A stretch of 64,000 bases of DNA from JBMYTN01 sp049604415 (GCA_049604415.1 JBMYTN010000001.1:62001-126000), one strand, 5' to 3'. Positions 8,076-16,845 are shown, counted from the stretch's first letter. Made by a program: numbers and translations. The notes: generated by a model not told the origin, from the sequence alone.

Positions 8076-9319
8076 TGGCTGGCGGAGCCTCCGGCGCTTT
8101 GGTCCAGATCAATGTCAGCCAAGCCGAACAGGGCATGTTTCGCGGCCGCAGCCAAACGCCCGACAATGTTCAGCCGATCCACATCAGCCGCTGCCACCAG
8201 CGGGAAGGACATTGGCTCAATATCCGGCGCATCCACCGTCAAACGGGCGATTTCCTGGCCCTTGGTGATCGGGGCCTGGATCGGACCGTCATAGACCACC
8301 TTCACAACCATGTCTCGATGGGCGGTATTGGGCAGGGTGACCGTCACACTTTCCGGGGAGGACAGCGCCACAAGGTCTTGATCCCCCATCCAAACTTCGG
8401 CTTCGGAGATCACCGCACCCTGGGTCAGTAGCTCAACATTCTGGAAATTCCGGAAGCCCCAGGACATCAGACGCTCCGCCTCTTCCGAGCGGGCCCGAGT
8501 ACTTTCCAAACCATTGATGACCAGGATCAGCCGCCGGTCGCCTTGCTTGGCAGAGGCTGTCAGCCCATAGCCCGCAATGGAGGTATGGCCAGTTTTCAGG
8601 CCATCCGCGCCCACCGACTTATACAGCAGCGGGTTTCGATTGTGTTGGGTGATGCCGTTATAGGCAAATTCCGTCTCAGAATAGAGGCTATAATACTCTG
8701 GAAAATCGACGATTATATGCCTTGCCAGCTTGGCCAGATCCCGGGCCGTCATAAAGTGATTGGGATCGGGCAATCCTGTGGCATTGGTGAAATTGCTGTC
8801 ATCCAAACCCAATTCGGCGGCTTGCCGGTTCATGGCTTCGGCAAAGGCGGCTTCATTGCCGTTCAGATTTTCAGCGATCACAATACAGGCGTCATTGCCC
8901 GACTGAATGATGATGCCGCGCAGCAGATCTTCGACCTTGGCCGTGGTGCGGGGTTCCAGGAACATGGTCGATCCACCACTGGCCGCCCCACCCTTGCGCC
9001 AGGCATTATCCGACACACTGAACTCATCCTCCGGCGCAATAGCCCCGGCCCGCAGCCGCTCAAAAACCATATAGGCGGTCATCAGCTTGCTCATGGAGGA
9101 TGGCGGCATTTGTACCGCGCCATCCTTGTCCAGCAGCACCGTGCCGGTATCAAAGTCTACTAGTAGAGCATGCTTTGCTTTGGTCTCAAAGGCTTGCGCG
9201 GCGGAGATAAAGCTGTTTTCGCCGCTGGAAAACCCCATGCCGACGGCGACGCCCAGGGCCAAACCGAGGGCAAGGCGGGTCCGGCGACCAAAAACAGGAA
9301 ATAGGGAGCGGTCGGACAA
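8072..9319 (-). CDS. dacC: D-alanyl-D-alanine carboxypeptidase (PBP5/6 type)
   Basis: A low-molecular-weight penicillin-binding protein that trims peptidoglycan stem peptides in the periplasm. An N-terminal hydrophobic segment (residues 15-43) serves as signal peptide. Active-site motifs are SMSK (Ser75 to Lys78), SGN (140-142) and KTG (242-244). A C-terminal PBP5_C-like beta domain follows, but no clear amphipathic membrane anchor is seen at the end. The symbol dacC is used loosely; dacA or dacF are equally common. Residues 51-55 (ALLVD) are encoded across a TCTACTAGTAGA palindrome with rare CTA and GTA codons. It heads the tmk-holB-metG cluster. Confidence 0.92.
   Translation of the reverse strand: MSDRSLFPVFGRRTRLALGLALGVAVGMGFSSGENSFISAAQAFETKAKHALLVDFDTGTVLLDKDGAVQMPPSSMSKLMTAYMVFERLRAGAIAPEDEFSVSDNAWRKGGAASGGSTMFLEPRTTAKVEDLLRGIIIQSGNDACIVIAENLNGNEAAFAEAMNRQAAELGLDDSNFTNATGLPDPNHFMTARDLAKLARHIIVDFPEYYSLYSETEFAYNGITQHNRNPLLYKSVGADGLKTGHTSIAGYGLTASAKQGDRRLILVINGLESTRARSEEAERLMSWGFRNFQNVELLTQGAVISEAEVWMGDQDLVALSSPESVTVTLPNTAHRDMVVKVVYDGPIQAPITKGQEIARLTVDAPDIEPMSFPLVAAADVDRLNIVGRLAAAAKHALFGLADIDLDQSAGGSASQ
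9156..9167. repeat. TCTACTAGTAGA palindrome, copy 3, inside dacC
   Basis: An exact copy of the 12-bp palindrome seen at 2592 and 2742. Here it lies inside a coding sequence and specifies consecutive CTA-CTA-GTA codons, which are unusual in this GC-rich gene. Confidence 0.75.
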
Positions 9320-9461
9320 GCGGGCCTCCTTGGGGAGAGAACATGTGGATCAACGTTATGGTCAGCGGGGCCCGGGCATAAAACGTCAGCCGCCGCGTCA
9401 AGACAGTGCAGAGATAGGTCTGGAGCGACCGGATCACCAGTGGGGATATTGGGATCTCAGA

Positions 9462-10595
9462 TCAGGAGCCACCCAGAACCAATCTTGCTTGGGGATACCC
9501 GCTTTCCTGCAATCGGCGCAAGGCTTGGTCGGCAACTTGTCCATCCGCATAAGGCCCGATGCGCACCCGATGGAACAGATGATCGCCAAGAGCAACCTGG
9601 GTGACCTGAACAGCCCCAAAAGAGGACAAATCATCAACCATCCTTAAGGCATTGGCTTCATTGGCAAAGGACCCAACCTGGATCAGAGCGCCGGACACGG
9701 AAGCGGCCGCAGCCCCACCCGCTGCCACAGGGATGGCCGTGGGTGGCGGAGTGTAGGTCGACGCCGTTTGCACCGTAGCCGTTTGGGTTTGGGGCGTTGT
9801 AGCGGCAGTCTGAGAGGGTTGAGATCCGGCCGAGCCACCCTGCCCGGCCACAGCGGGTTGTTGTGTGGCATCGGTTTGGGTTGGACGGGCGGCATAATAT
9901 TGCGACCGGCTTTGCGCCATATCCTCCATTTGGGCGACCTGAACCGGTTGGGCTTGGCTTTGCGGCGCGCTTTGGGAAGCCGGTCGCGCCGCAGCGGATT
10001 GGGATGCTGAGGCAGGCCGGGTATTGCGCTGCGCCACCGAAGATGATGACCGCCCCAAGGCAGCGGCCTTCAGCCGCGCACTTTCCTGGGCGTCGATGGT
10101 TACCCTCACCCGGGTGGTGCCTTGTTTCTCAAAGCCGAGGGCCCGCGCTGCCGCTCGAGACACATCGATGATCCGATTGCTGGCAAAGGGTCCGCGATCA
10201 TTGATGGTCAAGGAAACGGTGCGGCCATTGCTAAGATTGGTCACCGTCACCTGCGAGGGCATTGGCAAGGTCGGATGCGCCGCCGTCATGGCCCATTGAT
10301 CATAAATATCGCCATTGGCCGTGCGCTTGCCGTGGAAGTTCGGCCCATACCAGGATGCTTCGCCGACTTCCTCGTATCGATTGTCCTCTTTCGGATGATA
10401 CCACTTTCCATTGATCTCATAGGGCTTGCCGACTTTGTAGGTGCCTTTGCCCGGGGATGGCGTCCCTGCTTTGCCAATGGTTTTCACACCGGTTGCCGCC
10501 AATTGCGCTTCGGCACAAGCCCCCAGAGCCAAAGCGCCAAACAGGCATAGGATTGGGGCGAGCCGCTTACGGTGCTGAAAGGCTGTCTGGATCAT
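9462..10595 (-). CDS. rlpA: Septal ring lytic transglycosylase RlpA family lipoprotein
   Basis: An outer-membrane lipoprotein that cleaves denuded glycan strands at the division septum. The N-terminus is a lipoprotein signal with lipobox LGAC (Cys about residue 27). The double-psi beta-barrel domain spans roughly 75-170, with SWYGPNFHGKRTANG, TAAHPTLP and the NDRGPF motif carrying the catalytic aspartate. A long Gln/Ala/Ser/Pro-rich linker (about 185-300) leads to a C-terminal SPOR domain (about 303-377, ALIQVGSFANEANA) that binds septal peptidoglycan. It lies between the MltB-like gene (24 bases away) and dacC, making a cell-wall group. Confidence 0.93.
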   Translation of the reverse strand: MIQTAFQHRKRLAPILCLFGALALGACAEAQLAATGVKTIGKAGTPSPGKGTYKVGKPYEINGKWYHPKEDNRYEEVGEASWYGPNFHGKRTANGDIYDQWAMTAAHPTLPMPSQVTVTNLSNGRTVSLTINDRGPFASNRIIDVSRAAARALGFEKQGTTRVRVTIDAQESARLKAAALGRSSSSVAQRNTRPASASQSAAARPASQSAPQSQAQPVQVAQMEDMAQSRSQYYAARPTQTDATQQPAVAGQGGSAGSQPSQTAATTPQTQTATVQTASTYTPPPTAIPVAAGGAAAASVSGALIQVGSFANEANALRMVDDLSSFGAVQVTQVALGDHLFHRVRIGPYADGQVADQALRRLQESGYPQARLVLGGS

Positions 10596-10619
10596 TGTGG
10601 CTCTCCCGGGGCAGTCCCT

Positions 10620-12083
10620 TTAATCGCTGGTTCGATCAGCCGGAAAAGGGTTTGGCGTATAGGTCGCGGCGGTCGCAGGCTTTGATGGCTTGGCCTGGGG
10701 TGCCGGTCCTGGAATTGGCTGATTGATAATCGGGGTTGGTTTCGGGGCCACCGGCGGCACCAAAGTTGGGGCCTGGGTCGGTGCTGCAGGGCTTCCTTGG
10801 GGTGAGCCCCCACCCTGGCGCAGCATGGCCAAAACGGTCGCATTGGGATGCCCGTCTGCGGGTACATTCCGGCTGGCTTGATAGGCGCGCAGGCCCTCCC
10901 GGGTCTTGCGACCGATTTTGCCGTCCGGGGTCCCCACATCGAAGCCCAACGCCGTCAAGCGCTGTTGAATTTCCATCACTTCCGCGGTGCGTAACGGCCT
11001 GTCGCCCTCGGGCATCGGGGTCAGCAAACCCCCAGCCCCGGCGATACGATCGGCCAGATGACCCACCGCCAAGGCGTAAAACAGCGAGCGATTCCAATCG
11101 AGTATGTGGCGATAATTTTCATAGACCAAAAAGGCCGGGCCATTGGCTCCGGAGGGCAACAAAAGTGATGCCGGAAAACCCTCTACCTGTGGCAAGGGTG
11201 ACCCATCCGCAGCGCGGACTCCCTTGGCGGCCCACTCTTTCAAGGGCATTTGGGTGCCCAAACCAGACAGACCATAGTCAAAACCGGGCTTGGGCAGCTT
11301 AACCTCCCGCCCCCAATTTTCATCGGCCTTCCAGCCAATGGCTGAGAGGTAAGAGGCCGCTGAGGAAAACGCATCGGGCAAGCTGGCCCACAGATTGATC
11401 CGCCCATCTCCATCGCCATCAACCGCATAGGCCCGGAAGGTGGAAGGCATGAATTGAACATGGCCCATGGCACCGGCCCAGGACCCGGTCATGCTTTGGC
11501 GGGAGGCATGGCCGTCTTCAATGATCCGCAAGGCATCCAACAATTGGGCGCGAAAAAAGGCCCCGCGTCTGCCATGCCACGCCAGGGTCGCCAGGGCATC
11601 AATGGTGGAAAAGTCCCCCATAAAGCCACCGAAATTGGTTTCCAGCCCCCAGAAGGAGACGATGAACCGGGGCGGCACGCCATAACGGGCGGAAATGCGA
11701 TTGAGCAGCGCCCCATGGGTGGCCAGCAGCTGGCGGCCTTTGGTGATCCGATCTGGCGACACCGCCCGGCCAAAATAGTTCGAAAAGGCCAGGGTGAATT
11801 CCGGCTGACGGCTGTCCAACTCCATGACCCGATTGATCGGTTGGACCGGATCCAAAACCGACGCAACGATTCTCGGGGAGATCCCGGCTTGGAGGGCTTC
11901 CGCCTTCATGCCTTGCAGCCAGACCGGAAAGGGTTGCTCGCCAACTGCTTGGGCGCTTTGCGGGTTTGCCAGACCGGCGGCGAACCCAATGGACAGGGCC
12001 ACAATGCCTAACCCTTTGACCCCCCGTAAAACGCGGGCAAGAGGTTGATTGCGAAGACGAAATAGACGCAAAATGGCGGGCAT
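10620..12083 (-). CDS. Lytic murein transglycosylase, MltB family
   Basis: A periplasmic lytic transglycosylase that cuts the glycan backbone. The protein begins with a signal-like segment (residues 1-46, ending SAQA). The SLT-type catalytic glutamate is in FWGLETNFGGF (Glu148), followed by the AMGHVQFMPSTF motif typical of MltB. A C-terminal peptidoglycan-binding domain occupies about 365-425 (EIQQRLTALGFDVGTPDGKIG), and a Pro/Ala-rich tail follows. The start is placed at ATG 12083, where TTAGGA precedes it by eight bases and the signal peptide begins; an upstream ATG in frame would spoil the signal. It has no lipobox. Confidence 0.9.
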   Translation of the reverse strand: MPAILRLFRLRNQPLARVLRGVKGLGIVALSIGFAAGLANPQSAQAVGEQPFPVWLQGMKAEALQAGISPRIVASVLDPVQPINRVMELDSRQPEFTLAFSNYFGRAVSPDRITKGRQLLATHGALLNRISARYGVPPRFIVSFWGLETNFGGFMGDFSTIDALATLAWHGRRGAFFRAQLLDALRIIEDGHASRQSMTGSWAGAMGHVQFMPSTFRAYAVDGDGDGRINLWASLPDAFSSAASYLSAIGWKADENWGREVKLPKPGFDYGLSGLGTQMPLKEWAAKGVRAADGSPLPQVEGFPASLLLPSGANGPAFLVYENYRHILDWNRSLFYALAVGHLADRIAGAGGLLTPMPEGDRPLRTAEVMEIQQRLTALGFDVGTPDGKIGRKTREGLRAYQASRNVPADGHPNATVLAMLRQGGGSPQGSPAAPTQAPTLVPPVAPKPTPIINQPIPGPAPQAKPSKPATAATYTPNPFPADRTSD

Positions 12084-12200
12084 TCCTAGCGGTCCTAATA
12101 GTGCTCCAATACTGTATGTTGTGCCATAAACGAGGTCTTGTTGTCCATGGAGGAAGGCCGCCAAGCGTTGAAAAACCTTGCGTGACCTTAAGGCATAGCG

Positions 12201-13037
12201 TTATGGGGCCGCGTCGGTGATCGCCAAGCTCGGGCGACGGCCTTGGACCCAATCCAGTGTCATGCCGACCAGTTCCTTCACCACACGGTTGAGAAAAATG
12301 AACCCGTCGAGAATGCCCAGCGGTGCCGAGGATGGCTCTAGGCTGACTTGATAGTCGACGGGATACGGCTGGACGATGTCTGGCCCTAAGCCGACACCGC
12401 GCGCCAATCCGATGGCCCGAGGCATATGGCTGGCCGAGGTGATCATCAGCCAGACAGCGGGCTGGTCCGTTTCCGGGTCGCCCAACCCCTGCTCCATCAG
12501 ATGCGCCTTAAACCGCAGCAGGTTTTCCCGGGTGTTTCGGGCTTCGGAGTCCAACTGCACCCGGGACCGGTCAATGCCCAGGGCCTCAAACAGCACCATG
12601 GCCTGATCAGCCTCGCGATGCTCCTTTTGAAACAGGCTGCCACTGCCGCCAGAAAAATAAACCGGGATGTCCGGAAAGCGTGCCGCCAAGCGCCCGGTTT
12701 CTATGATCCGTTCTGCCGATCCGTTCAGGCTCGGTTGGCCGATATCGGCGCTTAGGGCTGGCAGAACCGCCCCACCCAAAACCAGCAGGCCCGCCGGTTT
12801 TTCCACGCTTTCCAGCTGCCCCGGTGGGAAATGCCCTTCCAGCCACGCCATCGCGTGTTGGGGCACGGGGCTATAGGCAGCCAGACCGAGCAGGATCAGG
12901 GCCCCTGCCCCGCTGAGTTTGGCCAGTTTGCGCCAGCCAATGAACAGACAAAGAAGGGCGATGACAGTGCTGAGGCTAAACAGCACCGAGGGCATGATGA
13001 CAAGGCCCAAGGTTTTAGAGAGCAGAAAGTAGTCCAT
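12201..13037 (-). CDS. YdcF/ElyC family (DUF218) membrane protein
   Basis: Two N-terminal membrane segments (residues about 8-32 and 38-56) precede a DUF218 domain. Diagnostic parts are LLVLGGAVLPA, ERIIETGRLAARFPDIPVY, the SGGSG loop, DSEARNTRENL and SASHMPRA. E. coli ElyC of this family affects peptidoglycan precursor metabolism; SanA and YdcF are other members. The exact reaction is not known. The neighbourhood (mltB-like, rlpA, dacC) supports an envelope role. Length 278 residues is normal. It is divergent from tRNA-Ser. Confidence 0.85.
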   Translation of the reverse strand: MDYFLLSKTLGLVIMPSVLFSLSTVIALLCLFIGWRKLAKLSGAGALILLGLAAYSPVPQHAMAWLEGHFPPGQLESVEKPAGLLVLGGAVLPALSADIGQPSLNGSAERIIETGRLAARFPDIPVYFSGGSGSLFQKEHREADQAMVLFEALGIDRSRVQLDSEARNTRENLLRFKAHLMEQGLGDPETDQPAVWLMITSASHMPRAIGLARGVGLGPDIVQPYPVDYQVSLEPSSAPLGILDGFIFLNRVVKELVGMTLDWVQGRRPSLAITDAAP

Positions 13038-13049
13038 CGCGGATTGCTG

Positions 13050-13078
13050 TTGACCGAATTGAGGGGAAGGCCTAGACC
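13050..13078 (+). promoter_or_regulatory. Likely promoter of tRNA-Ser
   Basis: TTGACC and TAGACC are separated by 17 bases, and the -10-like element ends 32 bases before the mature tRNA. The position and spacing fit a sigma-70-type promoter. Confidence 0.5.
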
Positions 13079-13110
13079 ACCTGTCCTGATCGCGGGATGT
13101 GATCTTCTGC

Positions 13111-13200
13111 GGATGGGTGGCCGAGCGGTTGAAGGCACCGGTCTTGAAAACCGGCAGGCGTGAGAGCGTCTCGTGGGTTCGAATCCCACCCCATCCGCCA
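13111..13200 (+). tRNA. tRNA-Ser (UGA)
   Basis: The acceptor arms GGATGGG and CCCATCC pair exactly, with G as discriminator and an encoded CCA. The anticodon loop is CTTGAAA, giving anticodon TGA. The T arm GTGGGTTCGAATCCCAC is perfect and there is a long variable arm (class II), all as expected for tRNA-Ser. The length is 90 bases. Confidence 0.97.
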
Positions 13201-13203
13201 AGA

Positions 13204-13260
13204 GCGTTTTAGCGAAGCTAAAACGCGGAAGGTGCGGCAGGCGTTTGCGAAGCAAATGCC
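13204..13260 (+). repeat. Two adjacent GCGAAGC mini-hairpins after tRNA-Ser
   Basis: GCGTTTTAGC-GAA-GCTAAAACGC (13204-13226) and GGCGTTTGC-GAA-GCAAATGCC (13240-13260) are two near-perfect hairpins with the same GAA loop. Both contain GCGAAGC, a heptamer known to form an exceptionally stable DNA mini-hairpin. They start four bases after the tRNA. No T-run follows, so processing or transcript protection is as likely as termination. Confidence 0.6.
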
Positions 13261-13335
13261 GGGAGCACAGAGCCGTTTCGGCCCACGATTCCTTGTCCGT
13301 CTGTCCAATTGTACCGGACACATGGGTAACAGTTC
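13249..13335 (+). repeat. 87-bp direct repeat, copy 1
   Basis: This copy starts in the loop of the second mini-hairpin and ends with GGACACATGGGTAACAGTTC. It matches 13456-13542 at all but a few positions clustered in the centre. The inner part contains TGTCC and GGACA as short inverted arms. The ending resembles the terminal region of IS481-type insertion sequences, so it may be an IS remnant or MITE; this assignment is from memory of the family and uncertain. Confidence 0.7.
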
Positions 13336-13455
13336 GATACATCCCAGATCATAGTGGAAGAAAGGGGCGGGCCATGAGGCCCGGGCCGCAGTCGCGGCCT
13401 AGGCGGATACAGCGTTCGAACATCCTCGTTAAGTCTTCTCTAAAATACGGAATGT

Positions 13456-13542
13456 GAAGCAAATGCCGGGAGCACAGAGCCGTTTCGGCCCACGAAGCCA
13501 CATCCGACTGTCCAATTGTACCGGACACATGGGTAACAGTTC
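13456..13542 (+). repeat. 87-bp direct repeat, copy 2
   Basis: The second copy lies 207 bases after the first in the same orientation. The left hairpin arm present before copy 1 is replaced by unrelated sequence, so the repeat boundary falls at the hairpin loop. The 120 bases between the copies, and the rest of 13201-13579, hold no recognisable gene. Confidence 0.7.
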
Positions 13543-13579
13543 TTACCGGAAACTTCGATAATTCAATCTTGCCGCGCGT

Positions 13580-14371
13580 TCATGGCTGCTTTGAGGCAGA
13601 CAGCGCCGCAACAATCGCATCCAACCCATCCGTCAGCGCCGCTGGACCGGGCTGTAAAATCAAAGGCGACTTGATTTCAAAGATCCGACCCTCCCGCACC
13701 GCCGGTATGGCACCCCAACCGGGACGCGCGGCGATTTTTTCCGGACGTACTTTTTTGCCGCACCAGGAGGCGATGATCACATCGGGCGCAGCGGCGATAA
13801 CCGCCTCGGCAGAGACAATGCGGTCCTTTGCCGCCGCCTGCCCGGCTTGGTCCGGGAAGGCCTCGCGGCCCCCGGCAATGCCGATCAGTTCAGAAACCCA
13901 GCCGATCCCGGTGATCAAGGGATCATCCCACTCTTCAAAATAGACCAGCGGATGCGGTCCATCCGCAGCATTCTCGGCAACCTCTGCCAAACGGGCTTCC
14001 AGTCGTTCCGCCAATTGATCCGCACTGTCCCGGCATCCCACACTCGCCCCGAGATGACGGATCATGCCGAGGATTCCGGCCACGTCGCGCTGATTATAGG
14101 CCGTCACTGTTACCCCAGCCCGGATCAATGCTGCGGCGATGTCGGCCTGTAGATCAGAGAAGGTCAGAACGAGATCCGGCTCCAGGGAGAGGATTTTCGG
14201 AATATCCGCCGACGTGAACGCGGAGACCCGAGGCTTTTCTTGGCGCACTCGAGCCGGACGCACCGCATAGCCAGAGACACCGACAATGCGGGCCTCCTCC
14301 CCCAACAAATAGAGAGTTTCAACCGTCTCTTCGGTCAAACACACAATCCGCTCCGGCGGAAACCGCTTCAT
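13580..14371 (-). CDS. BtuF-like cobalamin/metal-complex binding protein without signal peptide
   Basis: The protein has the periplasmic-binding-protein fold of BtuF/FhuD (PBP class III): RIVCLTEETVETLYLLGEEARIVGVSGYAV at the start (split motif), LEPDLVLTFSD in the first lobe and APDVIIASWCG in the second. The start is fixed at ATG 14371 by AGGAG six bases upstream, giving 263 residues. No signal peptide is visible, so unlike BtuF it would stay in the cytoplasm. No permease or ATPase of this transport type adjoins it. A subset of bacterial BtuF-domain proteins shares this layout; their role is unclear. Confidence 0.82.
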   Translation of the reverse strand: MKRFPPERIVCLTEETVETLYLLGEEARIVGVSGYAVRPARVRQEKPRVSAFTSADIPKILSLEPDLVLTFSDLQADIAAALIRAGVTVTAYNQRDVAGILGMIRHLGASVGCRDSADQLAERLEARLAEVAENAADGPHPLVYFEEWDDPLITGIGWVSELIGIAGGREAFPDQAGQAAAKDRIVSAEAVIAAAPDVIIASWCGKKVRPEKIAARPGWGAIPAVREGRIFEIKSPLILQPGPAALTDGLDAIVAALSASKQP

Positions 14372-14673
14372 TTTGGCTCCTGACACTTAAACAGGGTCAG
14401 TGACGCTAACAGATGGCCGGATTGTTCGGCTCTGAGTCGCTAGACCTGTTGTGGTTTTAAGACAGTGGCCCTTGAAGAACGCCAAGACAAGCCTTTGGAC
14501 CTCCTCATTATTTTCTTTTGAAACCGCTCTCCGTTCCACCAGAACGCGATCCCGTCGCAAAACATTCACGTGACTTCAAAGGCGCTTAGAGCAAACGTTT
14601 GCGCAACGCGGGCGAGGGCTGTTCCTGCTCCCCCTATAGCGGCTTTTTCCAAAGATCGGATCGTTGAGACCCC
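14372..14673. other. Divergent intergenic region between the BtuF-like and LacI genes
   Basis: About 300 bases hold the starts of two divergent genes and one clear LacI-type operator. A short minus-strand open frame of about 60 codons exists here but lacks a ribosome binding site and a recognisable product, so it is not called. Confidence 0.5.
14591..14602. promoter_or_regulatory. LacI/PurR-type operator
   Basis: GCAAACGTTTGC is a perfect 12-bp palindrome with the central CG typical of LacI/GalR/PurR-family operators. It lies 71 bases upstream of the adjacent lacI-family start codon, so autoregulation is likely. Confidence 0.75.
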
Positions 14674-15690
14674 ATGCGCGGACGGGCAACCATAAAAGAT
14701 GTGGCAGAACGCGCGGGATGCTCTGTATCCACGGTCAGCCGGGCATTGAATGGCACCGGTCGGATTGGCGAAGAGATGCGCAGCCGGGTGCGGGACGCCG
14801 CCGAGGCGCTGAGCTTCAGTTTCGATGCCATTGGGCGCTCCCTGCAAAGCCAGAAGAGCTTCACCATCGGGGCCTTGATCCCGACCCTCTCGAACCCGGT
14901 ATTTGCTGAAGCCATTGACGGCCTGCAGTCCATTTGTCAGCAGGAACACTATCAGCTTCTGGTGGCCTGCTCCCGCTATGAGCCCGATGAAGAAGCCAAG
15001 GCGGTTGCGACCTTGCTCGCCCACCGGATCGATGGCTTGATCCTAACGGTGTCCAACGCCCAAGACAGTCCGGCCATCACCACCGCCTTGAAAGCCGGTG
15101 TCCCCTTTGTCCTGATCTTCAATCATCCGGATCGCGCCCTGCCCGCCGTGGCTTTCAACAATCATGCAGCGGCCCAGGAGGTTGCCCAAGCCATGTTGGA
15201 CCTTGGGCATCGGGATGTGGGGTTTGTCGCGGGCCGGTTCCGGGGCTCTGATCGCTCCAAGCAACGCTATGCCGGGTTTCGCCAACGCTATTTGGCCGCA
15301 GGCGCGCCCTCCCCGGCCCTGCTGGAAGTCGGCTATGAGACCGCGAGTTATCGAGGCGAGCTGTCCGCCCTGCTGCAAGACCGCCCCGGTCTGACCGCTT
15401 TGTTTTGTTCCAACGATCTTTTGGCATTGCGGATCACGGCCGATCTGAAGCGCCTTCAGATCGGCGTGCCCGATGACATCAGTGTTGTTGGGTTTGATGG
15501 CCTGGACATCGGGACCCTGGTGGATCCCGGTTTGGCCACTGTGGCGACGGATTGTGCGCGCATGGGGGCCGAGGCCGCCGAGCGCCTGATCGGGGCCATT
15601 CACAACAACCATCGGGCATCGGACCATATCAGTCTGCTGCCCCATGAATTCCGTCCGGGCCCAAGTTTGGCAAGGGTCCGAAGCGGGTAG
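14674..15690 (+). CDS. LacI family transcriptional regulator
   Basis: A 338-residue DNA-binding repressor. The N-terminal helix-turn-helix is ATIKDVAERAGCSVSTVSRAL (about residues 5-25) followed by a hinge helix region. The rest is a sugar-binding-type effector domain (IGALIPTLSNPVFAEAI, HRIDGLILTVS, CSNDLLALRI, DDISVVGFDG). Its ligand is not evident. A matching operator lies upstream, and the ABC importer genes begin 79 bases after its stop, so it probably controls that importer. Confidence 0.93.
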   Translation: MRGRATIKDVAERAGCSVSTVSRALNGTGRIGEEMRSRVRDAAEALSFSFDAIGRSLQSQKSFTIGALIPTLSNPVFAEAIDGLQSICQQEHYQLLVACSRYEPDEEAKAVATLLAHRIDGLILTVSNAQDSPAITTALKAGVPFVLIFNHPDRALPAVAFNNHAAAQEVAQAMLDLGHRDVGFVAGRFRGSDRSKQRYAGFRQRYLAAGAPSPALLEVGYETASYRGELSALLQDRPGLTALFCSNDLLALRITADLKRLQIGVPDDISVVGFDGLDIGTLVDPGLATVATDCARMGAEAAERLIGAIHNNHRASDHISLLPHEFRPGPSLARVRSG

Positions 15691-15769
15691 CCGGATCGGG
15701 AGCGGCAACTCACGATCCGGCGCTCATTCCCACCAATCCAGGCATTTAGGCAAACTGGGAGAACGAGTA

Positions 15770-16783
15770 ATGAAACCTATCATCGCGACTGCGCTGGTCA
15801 CAACGTTTGTTGCCACCGGCGGCTTGAGTATTTCCGCAGCCTCTGCGGAAGATGCCGTCTGTTATAACTGCCCGCCGCAATGGGCGGATTGGGCGTCCAT
15901 GCTTAAGGCGATTGAAGCCAATCTCGGCATCAAAATGCCCCATGACAACAAAAACTCCGGTCAGACCTTGAGCCAACTGCTGGCCGAAAAGGACAGCCCG
16001 GTGGCTGATGTTGCCTATTACGGTGTGACCTTCGGCATCAAAGCGGGCAATGAAGGTGTTGCCACCGCCTATAAGCCGGCGGGTTTTGACGACATTGCCG
16101 ATGGTCTGAAGGATCCGGATGGCAAATGGTTCACCATCCACCAGGGCACTTTGGGCCTGTTCGTCAATGTGGACGCCCTGGGCGGGGCCGCTGTGCCGCA
16201 ATGCTGGGCGGATCTGCATAAGCCGGAATATGAAGGCATGGTTGGTTATCTGGACCCGTCCAGCGCCTTCGTCGGCTATGCCGGTGCCGTGGCCGTCAAC
16301 CGGGCCTTCGGCGGCAGCCTGGATGATTTCACCCCGGCCATCGAATATTTCCAAAAGCTGGCGGAAAACGATCCGATTGTGCCCAAGCAGACCTCCTATG
16401 CGCGGGTGGTGTCCGGGGAAATCCCGATCCTGTTCGATTATGACTTCAACGCCTATCGCGGCAAATACACCGAAGACGGCAATTTCGAATTCGTCCTGCC
16501 CTGCGAAGGCTCCGTGGTCGTGCCCTATGTGATGAGCCTGGTGGCCAATTCTCCGAAGCCGGAGCTGGGCAAAAAGGTTCTGGATTACATCCTGTCCGAT
16601 GAAGGCCAGGCGATCTGGACCAACGCCTATCTGCGTCCGGCCCGCCAAATCGAGCTGCCGGAAGAGGTGGCGTCCCGCTTCCTGCCCGCCAGCGATTATG
16701 CGCGCGCCACCCCGGTCGATTACGCCAAAATGGAGCAAGTCCAGGCTGGCTTCGGCGAGCGCTATCTCAGCGAAGTCAAGTAA
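15770..16783 (+). CDS. ABC transporter substrate-binding protein
   Basis: A periplasmic binding protein of 337 residues with a signal peptide (MKPIIATALVTTFVATGGL to about residue 27). The body has the spermidine/iron/phosphonate type II fold: VADVAYYGVTFGIKAG, a VVPYVMSLVANSPKPE segment and EGQAIWTNAYLRPAR. The ligand cannot be named. Two cysteine-containing spots (CYNCPPQW at the mature N-terminus) may form a disulfide. GGGAG lies ten bases before ATG 15770, which decides the start. It begins a five-gene operon with two permeases, an ATPase and a phosphodiesterase. Confidence 0.9.
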   Translation: MKPIIATALVTTFVATGGLSISAASAEDAVCYNCPPQWADWASMLKAIEANLGIKMPHDNKNSGQTLSQLLAEKDSPVADVAYYGVTFGIKAGNEGVATAYKPAGFDDIADGLKDPDGKWFTIHQGTLGLFVNVDALGGAAVPQCWADLHKPEYEGMVGYLDPSSAFVGYAGAVAVNRAFGGSLDDFTPAIEYFQKLAENDPIVPKQTSYARVVSGEIPILFDYDFNAYRGKYTEDGNFEFVLPCEGSVVVPYVMSLVANSPKPELGKKVLDYILSDEGQAIWTNAYLRPARQIELPEEVASRFLPASDYARATPVDYAKMEQVQAGFGERYLSEVK

Positions 16784-16817
16784 GCCCTTTTCTGGGACTT
16801 CCAACGCTTTTTGGGAC

Positions 16818-16845
16818 CGGGAGCCCGACCATTTTTGGGCTCCCG
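16818..16845 (+). terminator. Intercistronic hairpin between binding-protein and permease genes
   Basis: CGGGAGCCC and GGGCTCCCG pair exactly around a ten-base loop in the 88-base gap. Such hairpins commonly protect the binding-protein message or attenuate transcription into permease genes, giving an excess of binding protein. Confidence 0.6.

Noticed and set aside
14387..14569. Sixty-codon minus-strand open frame before the LacI gene
   Set aside because: No ribosome binding site, no recognisable domain and it overlaps regulatory DNA.
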